Below, in pieces: positions 1 to 9,638 of a DNA stretch of 64,000 nucleotides. The stretch is from Lysobacter niastensis. Its GTDB lineage: Bacteria > Pseudomonadota > Gammaproteobacteria > Xanthomonadales > Xanthomonadaceae. The translations under genes and the position numbers were made by a program. The first letter of the stretch is position 1. Each line of letters opens with the position of its first letter. The stretch is taken from assembly GCF_015453285.1 (NCBI RefSeq), contig NZ_JADLZT010000012.1, positions 1-64,000 on the forward strand, written 5' to 3'. The notes beneath the pieces were generated by a model. That model was not told where the DNA came from and did not search any database. It saw only the letters and a program-made list of their open reading frames with translations.

Positions 1-58
1 CGGGGGCCCGCGCGGGGGCGGGGGCCCGCCCGGGGGCGGGGGGGGGGCCGGCCGCCCC
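1..58. other. G/C-only low-complexity edge of window
   Basis: The first 58 bases contain no A or T and consist of runs of G and C. The next bases look like a normal promoter for bamD. Such a string at the very edge may be a contig-end artefact or a poorly resolved high-GC stretch. No gene is supported here. Confidence 0.6.
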
Positions 59-71
59 ACGTCGGGACTGC

Positions 72-77
72 TATTAT
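72..77 (+). promoter_or_regulatory. Candidate -10 box of bamD
   Basis: TATTAT lies 36 bases before the bamD start codon, in otherwise GC-rich sequence. It matches the sigma-70 -10 consensus at five of six positions. No convincing -35 is visible because the upstream sequence is the G/C-only edge. Confidence 0.4.
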
Positions 78-112
78 CCGGTCTTCGTACCTTCGGCGCC
101 CGTCGACCCGTC

Positions 113-970
113 ATGACCCAACGCTCCGCCTCTTCGCGCCTGCTGATCCAGTTCCTGAGCATCGCCCTCGCCGTGGCCGTCGCCGGCACCGGCTGCAGCA
201 AGTTCACCAAGAAGGACGAAGACGAGGGCGTGCCGGTCGAGGAGCTCTACCAGAAAGCCCACAAGTCGATGACCCACGGCAACTGGTCCGCCGGCGAGGC
301 CACCTTCAAGCGCCTGGTCGCCCAGTACCCGTACGGCCCGTACACCGAGCAGGCCCTGGTCGAGAGCGCCTACGCCCAGTACAAGTCGGGCAAGCAGGAC
401 GATGCGATCAGCACGATCGACCGCTTCATCCGCACCTACCCGACGCACAAGAACATCGCGTACATGTACTACCTGCGCGGCCTGTCGAACTCCAACCGCG
501 ATACGGTGTTCCTGCAGCAGGTCTGGAGCCTGGACGCCAGCCGCCGCGACCTGGCCACGCCGTTGCAGGCGTTCAACGACTTCTCCATCGTTGCCGACCG
601 CTACCCGAACAGCCGCTACGCCGAAGATGCCCGCAAGCGCATGCGCGGCCTGCGCGACATGTTCGCCCGCCACGAGCTCGATACCGCGCTGTACTACCTG
701 CGCCGCACGGCCTACGTCGCCGCGGCCAGCCGGGCCAAGTTCCTGCTGGAAACCTATCCGCAGAGCCAGTACCAGAACGACGCCGTCGCCACGCTGGCCG
801 CCGCCTACACGGGCCTGGGCAACGAGGCGCTCGCCGCCGATGCCAAGCGCGTGCTGCAGCAGAACCAGCCGGATCACCCGTACCTGACGGGCAAGTGGCC
901 GGACTACCCGAGCAACTGGCGCAAGCTCAACCCGTTCGCGGGCGAGAAGTCGGCGCTGGACAACGACTGA
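113..970 (+). CDS. bamD: Outer membrane assembly lipoprotein BamD
   Basis: A 285-residue lipoprotein of the BAM complex, which folds and inserts beta-barrel proteins into the outer membrane. The N-terminus is a hydrophobic signal ending in a lipobox (AGTGC), with the lipidated cysteine at residue 28. The rest is a TPR-like helical repeat domain, with the typical start 'EELYQKAHKSM' and the later 'FNDFSIVADRYPNSRYA' and 'YLRRTAYVAAASRAK' segments. The length fits BamD (about 245-290 residues). It stands alone on the plus strand, with a -10 box upstream and a strong hairpin terminator after the stop. Confidence 0.95.
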   Translation: MTQRSASSRLLIQFLSIALAVAVAGTGCSKFTKKDEDEGVPVEELYQKAHKSMTHGNWSAGEATFKRLVAQYPYGPYTEQALVESAYAQYKSGKQDDAISTIDRFIRTYPTHKNIAYMYYLRGLSNSNRDTVFLQQVWSLDASRRDLATPLQAFNDFSIVADRYPNSRYAEDARKRMRGLRDMFARHELDTALYYLRRTAYVAAASRAKFLLETYPQSQYQNDAVATLAAAYTGLGNEALAADAKRVLQQNQPDHPYLTGKWPDYPSNWRKLNPFAGEKSALDND

Positions 971-990
971 TCCAGCCTGTCACCACAAAC

Positions 991-1019
991 AAGAACGCCG
1001 CCCTGAGGGCGGCGTTTTT
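991..1019. terminator. Rho-independent terminator, probably bidirectional
   Basis: A perfect 10-bp stem (994-1003 with 1007-1016, loop TGA) is followed by TTTTT on the plus strand. The opposite side carries A-rich sequence, so it could also end nadE transcription arriving on the minus strand. It sits between the convergent stops of bamD (970) and nadE (1058). Confidence 0.85.
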
Positions 1020-1057
1020 GTTTGATCGGTGCGGAATGCGGCCGCGGCCAGCGTCCC

Positions 1058-2692
1058 TCAACCGCGATACCCGTTGCTGATCGGATAACGCCGCTCGCGC
1101 CCGAACGCACGCCGTGACACCTTCGGCCCGGGCGCCGCCTGGTGGCGTTTCCATTCGGAGATGCGCACCAGCCGCAGCACCCTGTCCACGGTCGCGGCAT
1201 CGAAGCCGGCGGCGACGATCTCGTCGCGCGACTGCTCCTGGTCGACATGACGCAGCAGGATCGCGTCGAGCACGTCGTACGGCGGCAGCGAATCCTGGTC
1301 CTTCTGGTTCTCGCGCAATTCGGCCGAGGGCGGCCGGTCGATGACGCCCTGCGGGATGACGCGGTCGCCGACGGTGTTGCGCCAGCGCGCCAGCGCGAAC
1401 ACCTCGGTCTTGTACAGGTCCTTCAGCGGTGCGTACCCGCCGCACATGTCGCCGTAGATCGTGGCGTAGCCGACTGCGTATTCGCTCTTGTTGCCGGTGG
1501 TCAGCAGCAGTCCGCCGAACTTGTTGGTCATCGCCATCATCAGCGCGCCCCGCGCGCGCGACTGCAGGTTCTCTTCGGTGGTATCCACCGGGCGATCGGC
1601 GAAGTGTTCGGCCAGTGCATCGAGGTAACCCTGGAACGGTTTCTCAATCGGCAGCGTCAGCAGGCGCACGCCCTGCATGCGGCATTGCTCCTCGGCCAGG
1701 TCGTTGGAGAGGTCGGCGGTGTAGCGCGATGGCATGCGAACCGCGGTGATGTTCTCGGCGCCCAGCGCATCGACGGCGATCGCCAGCACCAGCGATGAAT
1801 CGATGCCGCCGGACAACCCCAGCCACGCCTGGGTGAAGCCGTTCTTGCTGAAGTAGTCGCGCGTGCCGCGCACCACCGCGCGCCACGCCAGCGCATCGCG
1901 GCTTTCGTCGCCGTCTTCCATCCATTCCAGAGGCGTGAAACGGCGCGTATCCGGATCGAACTCCACGACCAGCCATTGATCGGTGAAGGCCGCGGCCGCC
2001 GGATGCACGATGCCGTCGCCATCGGCCACGACCGAGGCTCCGTCGAACACCAGCGCGTCCTGCCCGCCGACGACATTCAGGTAAGCCAGCGCCACGCCGG
2101 TTTCCTGCACCCGCTGCGCCAACAGCGAATCGCGCTGCAGGTGCTTGTCGCGCTCGAACGGCGACGCGTTGGGTACCAGCACGATCTCCGCGCCCTTGGC
2201 CGCGGTACTGGCCAGCGGTTCGGCGAACCACAGGTCCTCGCAGATGATCAGCCCGACCTGCACGCCGTCGACGTCGAACACGCAGTCCTCGCGATCGGGA
2301 TCGACGTCGAAGTAGCGGCGCTCGTCGAACACCGCGTAGTTGGGCAACTCCCGCTTGCGGTAGGTGTGCGACACATGGCCATCGCGCAATACGCTGGCGG
2401 CGTTGTAGACGATGCTGCCGGCCGCCTCCGGCCAGCCGACCACCGCGACGATGCCTCGTGTCGCAGTGGCTATACGCTGCATCGCCTGCTCGCAATCGGC
2501 CAGGAAGCCCGGTCGCAACAGGAGGTCTTCCGGTGGATAGCCACTCAGCGCCAACTCCGGAAACAGCACGACATCGGCACCGTACTCGTCGCGCGCCTGC
2601 GCGATCATCTCGGCGATGCGCTCGGCGTTCTGGTGCACGGCGCCGACCGGGAAGTCGAACTGGGCAAGGGCGATGCGAAGGGGGTTGGACAT
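1058..2692 (-). CDS. nadE: Glutamine-dependent NAD+ synthetase
   Basis: A 544-residue cytoplasmic enzyme making the last step of NAD+ synthesis: deamido-NAD+ plus glutamine and ATP to NAD+. The N-terminal nitrilase-type amidase domain (about 1-250) carries the catalytic triad E46 (FPELALSGYPPE), K113 (RKRELPNY) and C151 (LIICEDLWF). The C-terminal synthetase domain begins near 270 and has the ATP pyrophosphatase motif SGGIDSS (294-300). The two-domain length is that of the glutamine-using form rather than the short ammonia-dependent one. ATG start at 2692. The DUF559 gene stops 3 bases upstream, so the two may be co-transcribed. Confidence 0.95.
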   Translation of the reverse strand: MSNPLRIALAQFDFPVGAVHQNAERIAEMIAQARDEYGADVVLFPELALSGYPPEDLLLRPGFLADCEQAMQRIATATRGIVAVVGWPEAAGSIVYNAASVLRDGHVSHTYRKRELPNYAVFDERRYFDVDPDREDCVFDVDGVQVGLIICEDLWFAEPLASTAAKGAEIVLVPNASPFERDKHLQRDSLLAQRVQETGVALAYLNVVGGQDALVFDGASVVADGDGIVHPAAAAFTDQWLVVEFDPDTRRFTPLEWMEDGDESRDALAWRAVVRGTRDYFSKNGFTQAWLGLSGGIDSSLVLAIAVDALGAENITAVRMPSRYTADLSNDLAEEQCRMQGVRLLTLPIEKPFQGYLDALAEHFADRPVDTTEENLQSRARGALMMAMTNKFGGLLLTTGNKSEYAVGYATIYGDMCGGYAPLKDLYKTEVFALARWRNTVGDRVIPQGVIDRPPSAELRENQKDQDSLPPYDVLDAILLRHVDQEQSRDEIVAAGFDAATVDRVLRLVRISEWKRHQAAPGPKVSRRAFGRERRYPISNGYRG

Positions 2693-2695
2693 GCT

Positions 2696-3088
2696 TCAGC
2701 CTCTGAGCCCCCTCTCCCGCTTGCGGGAGAGGGCTGGGGTGAGGGCAGCACGCGCGGAGAGTTCGGCAACGATGGCCGCGAGCACCGCATCGGTCTGCGT
2801 CAGGACATCATTGTTCCAGAATCTGAGGACGCGGTAGCCCTCGTTCTCAAGACTGGCTGTTCTTGAGGCATCACGGCCCGAGCCTGCGTGCTGGCCGCCA
2901 TCGAGCTCGATGATCAGGCGCGCCTCGATGCAGGTGAAGTCGGCAATGTACGGACCGACCGGATGCTGGCGCCTGAACTTGCAGCCCATGAATGCGCGAT
3001 TGCGCAGGTGGAACCACAGGCGGACCTCCGCGTCCGTCATGCGCCTTCTCAGGCTTCTGGCGAAGTTGCGCTTCTGCCCGTTGCGCAT
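2696..3088 (-). CDS. DUF559 (Vsr-like nuclease fold) protein
   Basis: A 130-residue protein starting at the ATG at 3088, which has GGAG six bases upstream; a TTG at 3112 is the alternative. The family signature is visible: 'LRRRMTDAEVRLWFHLRNR', 'GCKFRRQHPVGPYIADFTC', 'LIIELDGGQHA' and 'GYRVLRFWNNDVL'. The last two motifs supply the E and D/Q residues of the very-short-patch/restriction nuclease fold. Its real function is unknown. The last 15 or so codons run through a palindromic repeat (2706-2747), so the C-terminus (TPALSRKRERG) is repeat-encoded and likely not functional. Confidence 0.8.
   Translation of the reverse strand: MRNGQKRNFARSLRRRMTDAEVRLWFHLRNRAFMGCKFRRQHPVGPYIADFTCIEARLIIELDGGQHAGSGRDASRTASLENEGYRVLRFWNNDVLTQTDAVLAAIVAELSARAALTPALSRKRERGLRG
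2706..2747. repeat. REP-like palindromic element, copy a
   Basis: The core is an inverted repeat, CCCTCTCCCGC / GCGGGAGAGGG, followed by a GGGGTGAGGG tail. Related copies lie at 3164, 3261, 32956 and 61935. It overlaps the 3' end of the DUF559 gene and abuts the nadE start. Confidence 0.75.
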
Positions 3089-3163
3089 CTTGCGCTCCGA
3101 TACTCGGTGCAAGCGAGCGTCGCCGCCACCTCACGGGCGCGCTATCGGGAAATCCCACAAAGC

Positions 3164-3213
3164 GCCCTCATCCGGCCCTATCGGGCCACCTTCTCCCGCA
3201 TGCGGGAGAAGGG
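3164..3213. repeat. REP-like palindromic element, copy b
   Basis: The sequence has a GCCCTCATCCGGCCC head with a GGCCCTATCGGGCC palindrome, then a CTTCTCCCGCATGCGGGAGAAG stem. It is inverted relative to copy a in head-tail order. It lies in the 310-base gene-free stretch between the DUF559 gene and sucD. Confidence 0.7.
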
Positions 3214-3260
3214 TCGACCCAGATGCGCCTCGATTCGAAGCTCACTCATCGCCGGCTTCG

Positions 3261-3323
3261 AGCCCCTCTCCCGCCTGCGGCGCCCGAAGGGTGTCCAGAG
3301 GTGAGAGGGGTTGGGGTGAGGGC
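3261..3323. repeat. REP-like palindromic element, copy c
   Basis: AGCCCCTCTCCCGCCTGCGG pairs imperfectly with a distal GAGAGGGG, followed by TTGGGGTGAGGG. A small internal insertion (CGCCCGAAGGGTG) splits the palindrome. Together with copy b and the following terminator it fills the gap 3089-3398, in which I see no further gene. Confidence 0.65.
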
Positions 3324-3340
3324 CGCTCTTCGCCAGAAAC

Positions 3341-3368
3341 AAAAAAGCCACCCGAAGGTGGCTTTTTT
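3341..3368 (-). terminator. Terminator of the sucC-sucD operon
   Basis: A perfect 12-bp stem (3341-3352 with 3357-3368) has a tetraloop CGAA. Read on the minus strand it ends in a run of T, 31 bases after the sucD stop. Because the stem itself begins with six A and ends with six T, it could work in both directions. Confidence 0.9.
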
Positions 3369-3398
3369 GCATCAGCGCCCGAAGGCGCGATTACGCGA

Positions 3399-4274
<876 letters not shown>

Positions 4275-4285
4275 GTCTTAGAGCC

Positions 4286-5452
4286 TCACTTGCCGGCGAC
4301 GGCTGCAACCGCCTTCTTGGCACCGTCATTGATGTCGTCGGCCGGAGTGATGGCCAGACCCGAGTTCTTCAGCAGTTCCTTGCCGGCTTCCACGTTCGTG
4401 CCTTCGAGGCGGACGATGACGGGAACCTTGACGTCGACTTCCTTGACCGCGCCGATGATGCCTTCGGCGATCATGTCGCAGCGGACGATGCCGCCGAAGA
4501 TGTTGACGAAGATCGCTTTCACCTTGTCGCTCGACAGGATCAGCTTGAACGCCTCGGTCACGCGCTCCTTGGTGGCGCCGCCGCCGACGTCGAGGAAGTT
4601 GGCCGGCGAACCGCCGTTGAGCGAGATCACGTCCATCGTCGCCATCGCGAGGCCCGCGCCGTTGACCATGCAGCCGATGTTGCCGTCCATCGTGACGTAG
4701 TTGAGGTCGTGCTGGCTGGCCTTGACCTCGGTCTCGTCTTCCTGGCGGATGTCGCGCATCGCGGCCAGTTCCGGATGACGGAAGGTCGCGTTGTCGTCGG
4801 AGTTGATCTTGCCGTCGAGCACGGCGAGGTCGCCGCTGGTCATGATGGCGAGCGGATTCAGCTCGACCAGCGCCAGGTCCTTCTCGTTGAACAGCTTGTA
4901 CAGGCCCAGCATGATCTTGGTCAGCTGGCCGACCTGCTTGGCGTTCAGGCCGAGCGCGAAGCCGAGGTTGCGGCATTCGAACGGCTGCAGGCCCTGCACG
5001 AAGTTCACGTTGAGCGTCTTGATCGCCTCCGGCTTCTCGTGCGCGACCTGCTCGATGTCCATGCCGCCTTCAGCCGAAGCGATGTACGTGATCGAACGGG
5101 TGCTGCGGTCGACGAGCACCGACAGGTACAGCTCCTTGGCGATATCGGTGGCCTGCGTGACCAGCACGCTGTCGACCGGCAGCTCGACGCCGGCGGTCTG
5201 GTAGGTCGCCATCTTGGTGCCGAGCATGCCCTTGGCGTAGTCCCGGACCTCGTCGAAGGTCTTGGCGAGCTTCACGCCACCGGCCTTGCCGCGGCCGCCC
5301 GCATGGATCTGGGCTTTGACCACCCAGAAGTCGCCGCCGATCGCCTTGGCGGCATCGACCGCCTCTTCGGGAGTGCGCGCTACGCGCCCGGCCGGCACCG
5401 CGATGCCGTAATCGGCAAACAGCTGCTTGGCCTGATATTCGTGGAAATTCAT
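4286..5452 (-). CDS. sucC: Succinyl-CoA synthetase, beta subunit
   Basis: A 388-residue subunit with an N-terminal ATP-grasp domain ([17 protein letters not shown]..., the family start) and a C-terminal CoA-ligase domain containing [17 protein letters not shown] and '[13 protein letters not shown]'. It binds nucleotide and succinate and pairs with SucD. It is the first gene of a two-gene operon. The 5' region (5453-5667) is shared with the divergent pilS gene. No 2-oxoglutarate dehydrogenase genes accompany it here. Confidence 0.97.
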   Translation of the reverse strand: MNFHEYQAKQLFADYGIAVPAGRVARTPEEAVDAAKAIGGDFWVVKAQIHAGGRGKAGGVKLAKTFDEVRDYAKGMLGTKMATYQTAGVELPVDSVLVTQATDIAKELYLSVLVDRSTRSITYIASAEGGMDIEQVAHEKPEAIKTLNVNFVQGLQPFECRNLGFALGLNAKQVGQLTKIMLGLYKLFNEKDLALVELNPLAIMTSGDLAVLDGKINSDDNATFRHPELAAMRDIRQEDETEVKASQHDLNYVTMDGNIGCMVNGAGLAMATMDVISLNGGSPANFLDVGGGATKERVTEAFKLILSSDKVKAIFVNIFGGIVRCDMIAEGIIGAVKEVDVKVPVIVRLEGTNVEAGKELLKNSGLAITPADDINDGAKKAVAAVAGK

Positions 5453-5628
5453 GCGTCACCGAGGGGAATGAAAAGAATCCCCGCGGTCAGGACCAGACCG
5501 GGCCGAGCGCGAGGGGGCCGTATTGTCGCCGATCGCGGCGGCCCGGGCAAAACCCGGATGTGCCGCTTCGGGCCGGTACCTGGATATCACCCGCTTTGCC
5601 GGGGCGGGTGACGGAGCATCGCCGCCCC

Positions 5629-5634
5629 TATACT
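5629..5634 (+). promoter_or_regulatory. Candidate -10 box for pilS
   Basis: TATACT lies in the sucC-pilS divergent gap. If transcription starts about seven bases later, the GTG at 5608 cannot be the pilS start, which favours the TTG at 5668. No good -35 is seen at 17 bases. Confidence 0.35.
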
Positions 5635-5667
5635 CGCCCCCAACACCTGCCGCCGCCGGACGTCCGC

Positions 5668-7299
5668 TTGCTGAGCCGCTTCGCCGCACGACACGACTTC
5701 ATCGACGACACCGAGGCCGACCAGGCCCTGCGGCGCGAGCTTTACTTCTTCACGCTGTACCGCCTGCTCGAGGCGGCGCTGCTGGCGCTGCTGGTCTTCG
5801 GCCCGGTCGACGGCCTGATCGAGGCTCCGCGCCACCCTGCGCTGGGCAAGATGGTCGCGTCGCTCTATCTGGTGGTGGCGGGCGTTTTGTTCATCACGGG
5901 CCGGCGCGGCGACCTTCGCGTCCAGGCGCTGGTCGGCGTCGCCTGCGACATCGCCTTCGGCATGCTGGCCATGCACGCGCTGCCCGCGGTCGGCACCGGC
6001 ATCGCGCTGATGCTGCTGTTCAACGTCGCTTCTGCGGCGCTGCTGCTGCCGCTGTCCCTCGGCCTGGGCGCGGCGATCACGGCCGCGATGGCGGTGGTCG
6101 GCGAGTTCGCCTGGACCGACCTGGCCGGGGAGCCGGCCGGGCGCACGGCGGCCGAACCGGTGATGTTCACGCTCGGCTTCGTCGCCATCGCCCTGCTCAC
6201 CAACTTCGTCGGCCGGCAGATGCGCGCCAGCCACGACCTCGCCGAAAAGCGCGGCCAGGAGGCCGCGGGCCTGGCCGAAGTGAGCGAGCTGATCATCCGG
6301 CGCATGCGCACCGGCGTGCTGCTGGTCGACGGCGACAACCGCCTGCGCCTGGCCAACGAGGCGGCGATGCTGCTGCTCGGCGACGCCGGCGACGCGCCCA
6401 TCGACGGCCATCGCAACATCCTGCTCGCGGCCCCGGAGCTCGCGCGGCGCCTCGCCAAGTGGCGCGCCGAAGGCCTGCCCGACGAGACCCCGTTGCAGCT
6501 CGTGCCGGACATGCCCGAGGTGGTGCCGCGCTTCACCCGGATGAGCGCCGGCAGCGACCAGACCCTGATCTTCCTCGACGACACCTCGCTGGTGTCCCGC
6601 CGCGCCGAGTCGATGACGCTGGCGACACTGGGGCGCTTTTCCGCCAGCCTCGCCCATGAGATCCGCAACCCGCTGGCCGCGATCAACTACGCGGTCCAGT
6701 TGCTGGAGGAGTCGCACGACCTGCCGACGGCCGACCGCCGCCTGCTCGAGATCATCCGCCAGCAGGGCGTGCGCATGAACGGCATCGTCGAGAACGTGCT
6801 CGGCCTCGCCCGCCGCGAACCGGCGCAGCCCGAACACGTGGAACTGATCGGCTTCGCCCACCAGTTCATCGACGAGTACGTCGCCGGTCACCCGCTCGAG
6901 CACGACAGCCTGCGCGCGAGCGGTACGCTGCCGCGCGTGTCCGCGCTGGCGGATCCGCGCCAGCTGCACCAGGTACTGACCGCACTCGTCCACAACGCGC
7001 TGACGTACGGGCGCATGCCGGGCCAGCCCGCGAAGGTCACGCTGCATGTCAGCGTCGACATCGGCAATGCGCCGGTGATCGAGGTGATGGACCGTGGTCC
7101 GGGTATCCCCGAGTCGGTCGCGACGCAGTTGTTCAGACCGTTCTTCACCACATCCGGGCACGGCACCGGCCTGGGCCTGTACATCGCCCGCGAGCTCTGT
7201 CGCGCCAACCAGTCCACGCTGGATTACGTCCCGCTGCCCGGCGGCGGCGGTTGTTTCCGCATCCGCCTTCCCGGTGTGAATGCACTGTTGACTGCCTGA
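5668..7299 (+). CDS. pilS: PilS sensor histidine kinase
   Basis: A membrane sensor kinase that partners PilR to control pilin expression. With the TTG start ([11 protein letters not shown]...) it has 543 residues, close to known PilS proteins. In-frame GTG (5608) and ATG (5560) codons lie upstream of, or at, the likely -10 box and would add an unrelated proline/arginine-rich leader. About six membrane segments fill residues 30-180, then a PAS-like region (205-305). The phospho-accepting H330 sits in [16 protein letters not shown]. The ATPase domain shows [13 protein letters not shown] (N box), DRGPGIPE (G1) and [11 protein letters not shown] (G2). The start is uncertain; the identity is not. 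Confidence 0.93.
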   Translation: MLSRFAARHDFIDDTEADQALRRELYFFTLYRLLEAALLALLVFGPVDGLIEAPRHPALGKMVASLYLVVAGVLFITGRRGDLRVQALVGVACDIAFGMLAMHALPAVGTGIALMLLFNVASAALLLPLSLGLGAAITAAMAVVGEFAWTDLAGEPAGRTAAEPVMFTLGFVAIALLTNFVGRQMRASHDLAEKRGQEAAGLAEVSELIIRRMRTGVLLVDGDNRLRLANEAAMLLLGDAGDAPIDGHRNILLAAPELARRLAKWRAEGLPDETPLQLVPDMPEVVPRFTRMSAGSDQTLIFLDDTSLVSRRAESMTLATLGRFSASLAHEIRNPLAAINYAVQLLEESHDLPTADRRLLEIIRQQGVRMNGIVENVLGLARREPAQPEHVELIGFAHQFIDEYVAGHPLEHDSLRASGTLPRVSALADPRQLHQVLTALVHNALTYGRMPGQPAKVTLHVSVDIGNAPVIEVMDRGPGIPESVATQLFRPFFTTSGHGTGLGLYIARELCRANQSTLDYVPLPGGGGCFRIRLPGVNALLTA

Positions 7300-7363
7300 A
7301 CAGGGGCGTGCGCGCTTGGCCGCAACCACCCCCTTCGGATATTGTGACAGCGGGGAGGACGGG

Positions 7364-8782
7364 ATGGCCGAAAATCGTAGTGCACTGGTGGTCGACGACG
7401 AGCGCGATATTCGCGAACTGCTCGTCATGGCGTTGGGCCGGATGGGCCTGCGTTGCGACACCGCTTCCACACTTTCCGAAGCGCGCAGCCAGCTGCAGCG
7501 CAATACCTATGAGCTTTGCCTGACCGACATGCGCCTGCCGGACGGCTCGGGCATCGAGCTGGTCGGCGAGATCAGCGTGCGTCACCCCAACACTCCGGTG
7601 GCGATGATCACGGCGTTCGGCAATGTCGAAGCCGCGGTCGAGGCACTGAAGGCCGGTGCGTTCGATTTCGTCGCCAAGCCGGTCGACCTGGTCGTGCTGC
7701 GCGACCTGGTCCGTCACGCGCTTGAGCTGCACGAAGGGCGCCGCACCAACGGCACCGATTCGGTCGCCACCCGCCTCTACGGCGAGTCGCCGGCCATGGC
7801 GACCCTGCGCGGGACCATCGCCAAGGTCGCGCGCAGCCAGGCCCCGGTCTACATCGGCGGCGAGTCCGGCGTCGGCAAGGAGCTGGTCGCCCGCACCATC
7901 CATTCCGAAAGCGGCCGCGCCAACGGGCCGTTCGTGCCGGTCAACTGCGGCGCGATCCCGGCCGAGCTGATGGAAAGCGAGTTCTTCGGCCACAAGAAGG
8001 GCAGCTTCACCGGCGCCCACGCCGACAAGCCAGGCCTGTTCCAGACGGCCGACGGCGGCACCCTGTTCCTGGACGAGATCGCCGAACTGCCGCTGGCCAT
8101 GCAGGTCAAGCTGCTGCGCGCGATCCAGGAGAAGTCGGTGCGCCCGGTCGGCGCCAACGCCGAGGTCAACGTCGACGTCCGCATCCTGTCGGCGACCCAC
8201 AAGGACCTGTCCGCGCTGGTGGCCGACGGCCGCTTCCGCCAGGACCTGTACTACCGCATCAACGTGATCGAGCTGGGCGTGCCGCCGCTGCGCGAGCGCC
8301 TGGAGGACCTGTCCGGCCTGTCGGCCAAGATCCTCGCCCGCCTGGCCGCCCATCAGGGGCGCCCGGTGCCCACCCTCGAGCCCGACGCACTGGTCGCCCT
8401 GCGCGAGTACCCGTTCCCCGGCAACGTCCGCGAGCTTGAGAACATCCTCGAGCGTGCCCTCGCCCTGTCCGACGGCGACCGCCTGGCCGCGTCCGATCTG
8501 CGCCTGCCGACGCGCGCGCACCCGACGACCGTCGCCGCGACCGCCGGTCCCGGGCCCCTCGCCCAGTCCGCGCCGGCCGTGGTCAGCGGCATCGACCCTC
8601 GCACCCTCAGCCCGCGCGACACGGCCAGCAGCCCGCTCCCCTCGTATATAGAGGAGATCGAGCGCACGGCGATCCAGCAGGCCCTGCAGGAAAACCGCTA
8701 CAACAAGACCCGCACCGCCGCCGCCCTGGGCATCACCTTCCGGGCGCTGCGATACAAGCTGAAGAAGCTCGGGATCGACTGA
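7364..8782 (+). CDS. pilR: PilR sigma-54-dependent response regulator
   Basis: A 472-residue NtrC-type activator. The ATG at 7364 is preceded by GGGGAGGA. The receiver domain (1-120) has D11/D12, phospho-acceptor D55 ([11 protein letters not shown]) and K105. The AAA+ domain shows Walker A GESGVGKE (166-173), the sigma-54 contact loop GSFTGA (213-218) and Walker B FLDE (235-238). A Fis-type helix-turn-helix closes the protein ([22 protein letters not shown]). It lies 64 bases after pilS, and its obvious target is the sigma-54 promoter of pilA just downstream. Confidence 0.96.
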   Translation: MAENRSALVVDDERDIRELLVMALGRMGLRCDTASTLSEARSQLQRNTYELCLTDMRLPDGSGIELVGEISVRHPNTPVAMITAFGNVEAAVEALKAGAFDFVAKPVDLVVLRDLVRHALELHEGRRTNGTDSVATRLYGESPAMATLRGTIAKVARSQAPVYIGGESGVGKELVARTIHSESGRANGPFVPVNCGAIPAELMESEFFGHKKGSFTGAHADKPGLFQTADGGTLFLDEIAELPLAMQVKLLRAIQEKSVRPVGANAEVNVDVRILSATHKDLSALVADGRFRQDLYYRINVIELGVPPLRERLEDLSGLSAKILARLAAHQGRPVPTLEPDALVALREYPFPGNVRELENILERALALSDGDRLAASDLRLPTRAHPTTVAATAGPGPLAQSAPAVVSGIDPRTLSPRDTASSPLPSYIEEIERTAIQQALQENRYNKTRTAAALGITFRALRYKLKKLGID

Positions 8783-8845
8783 CCGCTCGACCGCTCAAGC
8801 CCGCCCCACCTGGGACGGGCCCAGGGTACGGGCCAGCCCTGATTT

Positions 8846-8893
8846 TGTGACATTTTGGGTCAACCCCAGCTCACCGGGGTGACCAAAAACGTC
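8846..8893 (+). promoter_or_regulatory. Candidate PilR-binding region
   Basis: Two T-rich direct or inverted motifs, TGTGACATTTTGGGTCA (8846-8862) and GTGACCAAAAACGTCA (8879-8894), lie about 105-150 bases upstream of the predicted pilA transcription start. Enhancer sites for a sigma-54 activator are expected at that distance. The assignment rests on position and partial symmetry only. Confidence 0.35.
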
Positions 8894-8970
8894 AGGCCCA
8901 AGCGCTTCGCCAACCGTCCAATCGTGATCATTTGTCCAGATTTGAACATTCGATCCCGCCGAAACACCAT

Positions 8971-8986
8971 TGGCATGCGTTATGCG
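8971..8986 (+). promoter_or_regulatory. Sigma-54 (-24/-12) promoter of pilA
   Basis: TGGCATGCGTTATGCG has the invariant GG and GC separated by exactly 10 bases, as in the RpoN consensus TGGCAC-N5-TTGC. Transcription would start near 8997, giving a leader of about 92 bases before the pilA ATG. The 306-base gap 8783-9088 otherwise holds only the candidate PilR sites and the pilA ribosome-binding site. Confidence 0.8.
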
Positions 8987-9088
8987 TAAGCTCTACGTGC
9001 ACGTGCAGTCAGCACGGCGAAGCCGACGGACCGGGGAAGCCGGCCCTGCAGGCACGTGAAGTTCCAAACCACTCCTAGGGGAAATGCA

Positions 9089-9517
9089 ATGAAGAAGAAC
9101 ATGCAAGGCTTCACCCTGATCGAACTGATGATCGTCATCGCGATCCTGGGCATCCTGATGGCCATCGCCATCCCGGCCTACCAGGACTACGCTGTGCGCT
9201 CCAAGGTCTCGGAAGGCATCAACCTCGCCGGCGCCTCCAAGCTCGCCGTTGCCGAAACCTTCTCCGCTACCGGTGTATTCCCGGCAACTCAGGGCAGCTA
9301 CGGCCTGCCGGCGGCGAACACCATCACCGGCAAGTACGTGACTTCCGTCGGTAGCTCCTCTGGCGTGGTTACCATCACCTATAGCGGCGCCGAACCGAAG
9401 ATCAGTGGCAACACCCTGATCCTGTCGGCTTCGACCACCGCCGGCTCGGTGCGTTGGAAGTGCAAGAAGGGTACTGGCATCCAGGACAAGTACCTGCCGT
9501 CCGAGTGCCGCAACTGA
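9089..9517 (+). CDS. pilA: Type IV pilin PilA
   Basis: A 142-residue major pilin. ATG at 9089 with TAGGGGAAA upstream. The class III leader MKKNMQG is cut before F8, and the mature N-terminus [16 protein letters not shown] includes the conserved glutamate E12 (E5 of the mature chain). Two cysteines, C125 and C140, would close the C-terminal disulphide loop typical of pilins. The segment 78-120 is rich in Ser and Thr and offers many O-glycosylation positions. It has its own sigma-54 promoter and terminator, so it is probably a single-gene, highly expressed unit. The next genes encode GT-C-type membrane proteins. Confidence 0.95.
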   Translation: MKKNMQGFTLIELMIVIAILGILMAIAIPAYQDYAVRSKVSEGINLAGASKLAVAETFSATGVFPATQGSYGLPAANTITGKYVTSVGSSSGVVTITYSGAEPKISGNTLILSASTTAGSVRWKCKKGTGIQDKYLPSECRN

Positions 9518-9545
9518 TCCTGCCTGATTGCCAGGATGGAACCGG

Positions 9546-9575
9546 GAAGGGCTGCGTAAGCGGCCCTTCTTTTTT
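9546..9575 (+). terminator. Terminator of pilA
   Basis: The stem GAAGGGC(T)GC with GC(G)GCCCTTC encloses a GTAA loop (9546-9569) and is followed by TTTTTT. It begins 29 bases after the pilA stop and should separate pilA from the glycan genes. Confidence 0.85.
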
Positions 9576-9638
9576 GCTGATGTCATCAGCCCATTTCCTT
9601 ACGGGCATACCATCCCGGCGCTCTGCTCGCCCGCCTTC

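Noticed and set aside
5560-5667. Longer PilS starting at ATG 5560 or GTG 5608
   Set aside because: The added residues are low-complexity proline/arginine sequence over the likely -10 box; the shorter start gives the family's usual length.
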